A stretch of 28,982 bases of DNA from Folioceros fuciformis (lineage: Eukaryota; Anthocerotophyta; Anthocerotopsida; Anthocerotales), in assembly GCA_049999805.1 (NCBI GenBank), contig JBNGIO010001106.1, forward strand, positions 1 through 28,982, given 5' to 3'. Of this stretch, positions 22,996 to 28,982 are shown one piece after another; the stretch's first letter is position 1, and every line of letters starts with the position of its first letter. The notes below the pieces were generated by a model. It saw nothing but the letters and a program-made list of their open reading frames with translations. It was not told the origin of the DNA and did not search any database. A program made the position numbers and the translations under genes.

Positions 22996-23265
22996 ATGGC
23001 CCCCTCGATCCTCATTCCTGCATCAACCTCTCGGTGCTGCGTCGTCCATGCGCTCCTTTCCTTAGGACTGCTGAGGACGGCTGCCTTCTCCACCACCAGT
23101 CGTGCGAGTGCTCACAGCTTGAAGGTTCATACTAAGTTGTCTCAACTTTTTCGTAGGAGGCAGATCATGGATTCAACTGCTGCCTTTGATTATACCAGTT
23201 CGCACGATCATATTCATGCATCAAGGGAACGCGGTGGCATGGTGTGCAGAGTTCGTCCATTCTGA
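22996..23265 (+). CDS. Possible first exon with an organelle targeting sequence
   Basis: An open frame of 89 codons from an ATG whose product is rich in Ser, Thr, Ala and Arg and poor in acidic residues at the start, ending its first half in LFRRRQ. This composition resembles a mitochondrial or plastid transit peptide. It lies 610 bases upstream of the FAD-Rieske open frame on the same strand and could be its first coding exon. Phase-0 donors (AAG|GTTCAT near 23122, ATG|GTGTGC near 23240) could join phase-0 acceptors at 23868 or 23907. None of these is clearly best, so the link is unproven, and the frame may equally be a chance one in the 5' region. Confidence 0.3.
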   Translation: MAPSILIPASTSRCCVVHALLSLGLLRTAAFSTTSRASAHSLKVHTKLSQLFRRRQIMDSTAAFDYTSSHDHIHASRERGGMVCRVRPF

Positions 23266-23874
23266 AATCAACGCAAGCACGACTTCCGAGTGCTAGAGCC
23301 TGCTTCTCGAAGTCCTATCGGGTGAGGTGAAGGAACTTGGAAAACTTGCGCACTTACCCGTGAAAGCTGCTGCAGCAGAAGCTTGATGGCCGTGTCGATT
23401 ATCGTGTGATGCATACTTCAGTACCCTGTTTCATTTGATTCAGAACTGTGTGCCATGGCTACAGACACATCCTACAACAAGGTGGAGCGGAAACGATAAG
23501 CCATGGGCCACAAGCACTCTAAGCACGGCAAGGTACTGACGCCGGCCAATCGGTGCATTGAGAAATCCTGAAATGCTGTGCGACTGCGTTTGGACATTCG
23601 AGATTGTGATGAACTCCCTCCAACAGTTGCTGCTTTGCTCTTGGACGCGTTGCGGCTTGCCGAAAATTGCACACTGGCAGCAGTGGACACTGGAGGGAAG
23701 TAGAACCAGTGGGAGGCAACTTGTACGGTGAAACCGTGGCTCACCATGTCCATGTATGACCAACCTAGATACTCCGGACCTTCCCCCGCCTTGTCGCAAG
23801 ACTTGTGACAGTGGGAACCACATTTATAGCTCACGCTGTCCACGAAATCAGATTTTCGTTATGCTTAGCTTGGC

Positions 23875-26347
23875 ATGTGGCGAGCAGGGTTTGTTCTCGG
23901 CTTTCAGCATCATTTCTTCTTATTCAGAACAGCCGTGCATGATGTTGAACAGGCGTCCAAGGAAGGTGAAGGAGAAAAGGCGCCACGGCCTGAACTTCCC
24001 GGGCTGCGAAGGACGGTGTGGGAACAACAAGACAGGCAAGTTGAGTATCCCAAGCTGACCAGGGATGTGAGCGCAGATGTGGTGGTCGTTGGAGCTGGCA
24101 TTGCCGGCTTGAGCACTGCCTATCATCTCGCTAAAGCTGGCAAATCTGTGATAGTTCTCGAGGCTCACTGTCGAGGTAAGAATCTCTGAAGTGCCGGGAT
24201 TCCGCCACCACCATGCTCCAAAGCGTGTTATGTTTCAGGTCTAACCAACATGAGTTTGTAGGTGCTGGTATGACTGGGAGGACAACAGCGCACATAATGC
24301 CTTGGTATGACGATTATTACCAGAACGTGGAAAAGGACTTCGGACTAGCGAAGGCCAAGATCGTCGGAGAAAGCTATCGTTCAGCCATCGACTGGGTTGA
24401 GCGCATAGTCATCGATGAACACATCGATTGCGATTTCACTCGGCTCAACGGGTACCTTTTCCCTCACGAAGACACAAAACAGGCCCACGATCTCCTGCAA
24501 CAGGTGAGAAGTTGTTAGCTTCATTGCAGTTTCGTTGTTTGTAATCTCCCCTTTCCCTCTTCGCGCTTTTCATGAAGACTGTGAACTACGAAATGTTCAG
24601 GAGTATGAAGCGTCTCGACGGGTTGGGTTTGATGTACGGATGGTGGACCTTGGGAAAGATCCAGTGTCCGGCCACATTGGAACTGCAATTGAGTTTCCTA
24701 GGGCTGCCGATTTTCATCCTCTCAAGTGAGCTCTCATTGTGATGTTACTAATGATCCGCTGCTGGCCATGGATAGTTGTGCACGCCCATCTGATTCTTAT
24801 GGGATTACGATTGACTTGTCCCCAGATACCTGGACGGGCTAGCAAGGGCCCTGACGAGGAGAGGAGGAAAGCTGTATGAGATGACCAGGGTCGTCAAAAC
24901 CCAAGGCAATCAAGTGACTACGGAAGATGATATCACAGTGACTGCAGGAGCTGTTGTCCTGGCTACCTGCTCTCCAATCAATCACAATATAGCTATCCAT
25001 GCGCGCCAAGTTCCCAAGCGCACCTATGTTGTGGGCCTGCGAATTCCCAGGGGCTCTGTGAAGTAAGCTCCTTCTCTTCCCGACCTTCAGGCTACAGGCG
25101 CATATGGATTCGAGTCCTTTCCGGAACCGATGCTGGCAGATGTCTGTCGTAGCTTTCTAGCCTGACTCGTGACACGGTTCACATTGGGGAGAACCATTGA
25201 CAGTTTTGAAACTCTCTTCGATGCAGGAGGGCGCAGTATTGGGACACCGCACAACCTTACCACTATGTGAGATTGGAACCGAAAGGCGATTATGACATCC
25301 TGGTGGTTGGGGGAGAGGATACCAGCATAGGAATAAAGCCCACTGATTATCACGATCCATACAAGAACCTCGAGCTTTGGGCTAAGAAGCGCTGGACCTT
25401 AGCAGAGGATGTTGAGTACTCTTGGACAGGGGAGGTAAGCTGAGTGGAGGAAGCTACTGCTTGTGCTTTCGAGGTGCTCGCGTTTCTGTGATGAACGCTG
25501 ACATGTCTAAGCTTTGCTGTGATGTAAGTGGTTCGATCCCGCGGATTACCTCCACCTGATTGGGCCAGATCCTCTGGAATTTGGAGCTCATGATCAATAC
25601 ATTGCAACAGGTGTTTTGCGTGTTTTTCGGCGTGTGTTGGAAACTGATTCTCTCCTCCGTAAATGATTCTTGAAACAAGTCTGTGCATAACTTGTGGACA
25701 GGTGACAGTGGTCAAGGTATGACGGGCGGTACCATCGCTGGTGTCCTGCTCTCGGACCTTATACTTGGAAGGGAAAACCCATGGGCTGAAGTTTACAGTC
25801 CGCGAAGGGCGCTCCCGCTGTCGAAGGACACAGTGAAGAGCGTTGGGGAGGAAGTGATGCACACCATCCAGGTAAGTCATCCAGTACAGCCCCCCCACCA
25901 TCTGCGGCTTCAACTTTTGTCGCTGTCGCGAGTGGATCAAACAAGGGGTGCCCTTTTTTGTATGCAGGGTTACAAGGACAGGGTGCTACCAATAACGGGT
26001 GCCGACTCTGTTGACATTGAAGACCTTCTGCCCAGTAGCGGAGCCGTCATCCAGAAAGGATTTCACAAGATTGCTGTATACAAGGACGAGAACGGACAAG
26101 TCCATAAATACTCTGGTGAGGAATGTGGATTTATTGCCATGCTTGTCACTCCTTCCTGTGCACGCATTCCACAATTCGCCTTCCTTATTCCTCCTTTGCA
26201 GCGGTGTGCCCCCACATGAAGTGCAGCGTCAAGTGGAATCCCGTGGATGGAAGTTTCGATTGTCCCTGCCACGGTTCGGTGTTCGACTGCTATGGACGCG
26301 TTGTGAGCGCACCTGCCAAGCAAGACCTAAGCCCCATCGTGTCCTGA
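23875..26347 (+). CDS. FAD-dependent oxidoreductase with C-terminal Rieske domain
   Basis: Nine exons: 23875-24175, 24262-24503, 24601-24725, 24826-25062, 25227-25434, 25529-25610, 25702-25871, 25968-26115 and 26202-26347. They join in frame to 552 residues. The N-terminal half is a DAO-type (glycine/D-amino-acid-oxidase-like) FAD domain: dinucleotide motif VVVVGAGIAGLS at 69-80 with the ribose-binding Glu at 96, then GMTGRTTAH. A second conserved patch, YIATGDSGQGMTGGTIAG, precedes GRENPWAEVYSP. The Rieske domain binds a [2Fe-2S] cluster through Cys507/His509 and Cys525/His528; Cys512 and Cys527 match the disulfide pair of cytochrome bc/b6f Rieske proteins. This order matches bacterial YhfW-like proteins. 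Substrate and electron partner are unknown. The nine introns show a settled nuclear gene, not bacterial contamination. An in-frame stop lies at 23866, so either ATG 23875 is the start or an upstream exon splices in. A CX9C gene follows after 31 bases. Confidence 0.92.
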
Positions 26348-26378
26348 AGGCCCTGCAGCTCGTGTAAATAATCCAAGT

Positions 26379-26660
26379 ATGGACAAGGCCGAGGATGAGA
26401 GGCGACAAGAGCGCTGCGACGAGAAAATTCGAGCTTTGCAGAACTGTCACCGGAAGCATCGGAGCGAGATAGAGCGTGAGTTATTGTGTAAGCATTTGAA
26501 CTACGGGGCTGCTTTGTGCCTGGTGTGGACCATATGCCCTGGACAGGTGGAGGCGGTAGAGAGTTTGTGCGAGAGCGTCGGGACCGCGTCCAAGCGTCGG
26601 CAGTGTGAGAGTGCGAAGGCAGGACTGGAGGCTTGTCTTTCTACTCACGTGGAACAATAG
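26379..26660 (+). CDS. Small twin-CX9C (CHCH-like) protein
   Basis: A single-exon frame of 93 residues. Cysteines at 13/23, 37/47 and 76/86 each stand exactly nine residues apart, with extra Cys at 53 and 64. Paired CX9C motifs are the signature of small proteins of the mitochondrial intermembrane space, imported and oxidised through the Mia40/Erv1 relay, many of which serve respiratory-chain assembly. The N-terminus is highly charged, and there is no membrane segment or cleavable presequence, as usual in this group. I cannot name the member: three CX9C pairs instead of two differs from the simplest COX17/COX19/CMC1 layout. The start lies 31 bases after the stop of the FAD-Rieske gene, so its 5' leader must overlap that gene or the two share a transcript. 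Confidence 0.75.
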   Translation: MDKAEDERRQERCDEKIRALQNCHRKHRSEIERELLCKHLNYGAALCLVWTICPGQVEAVESLCESVGTASKRRQCESAKAGLEACLSTHVEQ

Positions 26661-27031
26661 ATTTTCTGTTTGCGTCTTCTCACACAGGCTACTTGTACGG
26701 AAAAGCGTCGTGTCCTTTTTTTTGTCCCGAACAGCGCGATGATCGAGAATCCTCGATCAGCTTTTCGGAATAAGCCTTCTGACATGCATCTATTTTGTAG
26801 CAATTGCTAGCGAGGTTGTTAAGTGCAATGGAGTGCTCTAAGAGAACCTGTTCCACAGTTTGTTTGCGTTTCATGCAAGAACCCCAAACCACTACTAGTG
26901 TACATCACTATTTTTGCCGATGAGAAGATGAATCCTTTCCTCTGCGATATGATCATGAACAAGCAGCAGCCTCTGAATGTGACACCCTTCTCACTCCCCA
27001 CACTGCCCTCCAAAAATTAAGATGCTGACAA
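26661..27031. other. Short spacer between convergent genes
   Basis: These 371 bases separate the stop of the CX9C gene (plus) from the stop of the trihelix gene (minus) and must hold both 3' untranslated regions. A plus-strand frame from 26823 to 27020 (65 codons) has ordinary composition but no recognised family, no upstream room for a promoter and no visible splice partner, so I do not call it a gene. Confidence 0.6.
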
Positions 27032-28613
27032 CTATGAACCAGCTCGTCCGTACGTGCCTCCTGGTTGGAGCTCCTCCAGAATGTGGATATCCCTTGCGCC
27101 ACCGACTTCACGCAGCCCACACCATCCTTTCCGGGTCAAAAACTCGCGAAAATCATCCTCGGTGTACAGAATCTGTTGTTCCGCGTTACCAGTCGGGTGA
27201 CCAGCTTCGTTGTAGGTACACACCTTTACAGTCACACCTGCAAAGCATATGCACCACAACGATCAGCGAAACACCCGCGTCCCATCTCCCTATACAACCT
27301 TTGCCTACGCAAAAGGCCTGCCAAACATGCGGACAGGGAGGATCGTACAGATACCTTGGTCAAGATTTAGGTAGTAGGTAGATAACGGCATGTCGCGACT
27401 CAAAGTTTGCACGATGCCATCTTCGTCCTCAAGCCAGAACAGTCGCTTCGTGCGTAGACCGAACGCAGATTTGATGGAATCTTTGATGAATTCAGAGGGC
27501 CCATCGATCCTTATTCTCCTTGTCATATCACCACACTTCACGACGATGATTTTCCCCTCTAAGGACATGCGTTGCTCCCTGCCTGCACAGCCATCAATGT
27601 GCAGTGCAGAATCTGTTAGACGCAGAACCACGATTGTAAGCTGACTCGGACCAGTCACAGTGCTAAAAGGATGGAAGCGTCCACAAACGAAACCACCTTT
27701 CGAAAGGAAGGCTTTGGATGGAGTGTGACTACTTACCATCACCGTTGGCACCTGTATCCCTCCAGTTCCAAGCTGAATTGATCCCATTGGGCGCCACCAT
27801 GAGATGCGAAGCCAGCTCTGCTGAGGAGAGAGCATTGGGGTGCCCTTCATGATCTAGTCTGCGTTCAAAACTCAGAGCACCTCTAATTGGTCCTGCTGAC
27901 AACAGAAAAGTACATCTTCAATGAGCCAAGGAAAGACCAGAAATCACCAAAACACCCCTCAGAAACGACGTTTATCACCTGAGTTTCCAAAATGATTGAG
28001 CCCTGGGGGTTCAGTGTTTTCCCATCGTGGTTGACCTGCAACCACTTGGGGGGTTGCAGAACAAATGAGCACAAATCAGAAGCCGCGAAAGTAAGCGCAC
28101 CTCAAGTCTCGGACAAAACGAAGCTGTCCTGTGATATGCAAGATGCACAGGGCATGAAATACCTTTGGGAGACAGGAGAGGACTAGCTTCGAGTTTGGCA
28201 GGACTCCTGTACGGCGTCGTTTTGATAGACCGCTCTCCAAGGATTTCTTCCAGATCCTTGTAGCACGCAAACTTAGCAGAGCCACCCCTCTCCTGCTGCT
28301 GCCTGGCCTTCTTATACTCCTTGAGTAGATTCCTCCACTTATCCGTGCACATAGTACCCGACCTCTCATAACCACGGTCCTTCATCTTCATGGCGATCTG
28401 CTCCCAAAGATGCTTGTTCGATTTGGAAGTATTGAAAACATTGTCCATCTCCTTCCTGAAGGCAATCAGCGCCTTCATCTCTTCCTGTGCCCATGTCTCT
28501 GCCCTTTTCTTTGGAGTCTTGATCTCAGGATCGTCCGTGTCTGTGAGCATCAGTTGCTGAGCAGAACCTAGCTGATCAGCTGACAAAGTGCTGGAGGGAA
28601 CACCAACTTCCAT
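27032..28613 (-). CDS. Trihelix transcription factor, GT-1/GT-4 type
   Basis: Nuclear DNA-binding protein; plant GT-1 binds GT elements of light-regulated promoters. Five exons, 28613-28163, 28035-27979, 27895-27737, 27582-27355 and 27237-27032, all join in phase 1 to give 366 residues (Arabidopsis GT-1 has about 406). The trihelix domain covers about 39-128, with the three Trp of the helices at 41, 70 and 93 and the stretch [18 protein letters not shown]. The 57-base second exon leads to the conserved linker [11 protein letters not shown] and [12 protein letters not shown] in exon 3. Exons 4-5 carry the C-terminal domain seen in GT-1 ([49 protein letters not shown]). The acceptor of exon 3 is doubled (CAGCAG), so exon 3 may start at 27895 or 27892. 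The frame is open up to 28625, but that codon is TTG; the first ATG is at 28613. Confidence 0.95.
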
Positions 28614-28982
28614 GGTCAGAGGCAATTTACCCCTCTCCTCTTCAATCGCCTCCTACTACTGACCTACACATGCAAACTCCCTAAAAGACGACTTTCATAA
28701 AGCTCGCAAGTGAGGTCTAAATCCAAAGAAACCCAGCCCAACAAGAATTCGGGGGGGAGCAACAGACGACCACACGCAGCGTCTACGTGACTTCCAGGAG
28801 TGGGATGGGAATGCTGGTACCAACCCCTGACCTAATTAACAACCAAGAAAACCTAAGCTATGCTCATCCTCCGAATTCCCCCTCTCCTGTCCAGCCCCCG
28901 GGCCAGCATGTTGCACATCCAGATGCAGCCCTGCCTTCACTTGGGCTCAGGAAAGACACATACGGCTCCGGATTAGCAAGGC
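28614..28982. other. Upstream region of the trihelix gene
   Basis: This should contain the 5' untranslated region and part of the promoter of the minus-strand trihelix gene. I see no clear TATA box or light-response element that I could defend, and no other gene. Confidence 0.5.

Noticed and set aside
23440-23843. Minus-strand frames with Cys/His-rich peptides upstream of the oxidoreductase gene.
   Set aside because: There is no recognised zinc-binding spacing or splice pattern, and the region more likely is leader or first intron of the plus-strand gene.
26823-27020. A 65-codon plus-strand frame between the CX9C gene and the trihelix gene.
   Set aside because: It has no family, no promoter space and no splice partner, and lies in what must be the overlapping 3' untranslated regions of two convergent genes.
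28101-28123. A 23-base micro-exon between trihelix exons 1 and 2.
   Set aside because: It was phase-compatible with one reading of exon 2, but that reading gave the wrong phase for exon 3. Joining exon 1 directly to 28035-27979 keeps phase 1 throughout and leads in frame into the conserved linker, so no micro-exon is needed.
28614-28625. A four-residue N-terminal extension of the trihelix protein from 28625.
   Set aside because: The codon at 28625 is TTG. The first ATG of the frame is at 28613.

Overview
This window is nuclear DNA from a land plant. The evidence is plant-type gene families (a GT-1-type trihelix transcription factor, a FRA8/IRX7-type exostosin glycosyltransferase, a PADRE/DUF4228 protein and a plant-like kinesin-8), short GT-AG introns of about 60-280 bases, and short arrays of the plant telomere unit TTTAGGG. 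The species cannot be fixed. The compact introns and an FAD-Rieske protein that I do not associate with flowering plants suggest a bryophyte or another non-flowering lineage; that is inference. I found no RNA gene, CRISPR array or intact mobile element.

Layout. Bases 1-4181 are AT-rich and have no recognisable gene, but hold simple repeats, two degenerate telomere-like patches and a 65-bp tandem repeat. A kinesin-8 gene (plus strand, 15 recognisable exons, 4182-8700) follows; its first exon was not found. A 2.65-kb GC-richer spacer separates it from a convergent minus-strand gene (14361-11354). That gene has two exons joining in frame to a 907-residue, very Ser/Pro-rich PADRE-domain protein. 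Bases 14362-20230 show no convincing gene and carry several short repeats. A two-exon FRA8-like xylan-type glycosyltransferase lies at 20231-21718, and its only intron appears to be of the GC-AG class. After another spacer with a 52-bp tandem repeat comes a nine-exon gene (23875-26347, perhaps beginning at 22996) for an FAD-dependent oxidoreductase ending in a Rieske [2Fe-2S] domain. Only 31 bases after its stop codon a small intronless gene for a twin-CX9C protein begins (26379-26660). The last gene (28613-27032, minus strand) is a five-exon GT-1/GT-4-type trihelix factor.

Most of these genes look functionally unrelated. The pair worth attention is the FAD-Rieske oxidoreductase and the CX9C protein: same strand, almost touching, and both of kinds that could act in an organelle. 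Exon borders were deduced by eye from splice consensus, reading phase and remembered family sequence, and every junction given keeps the reading frame.
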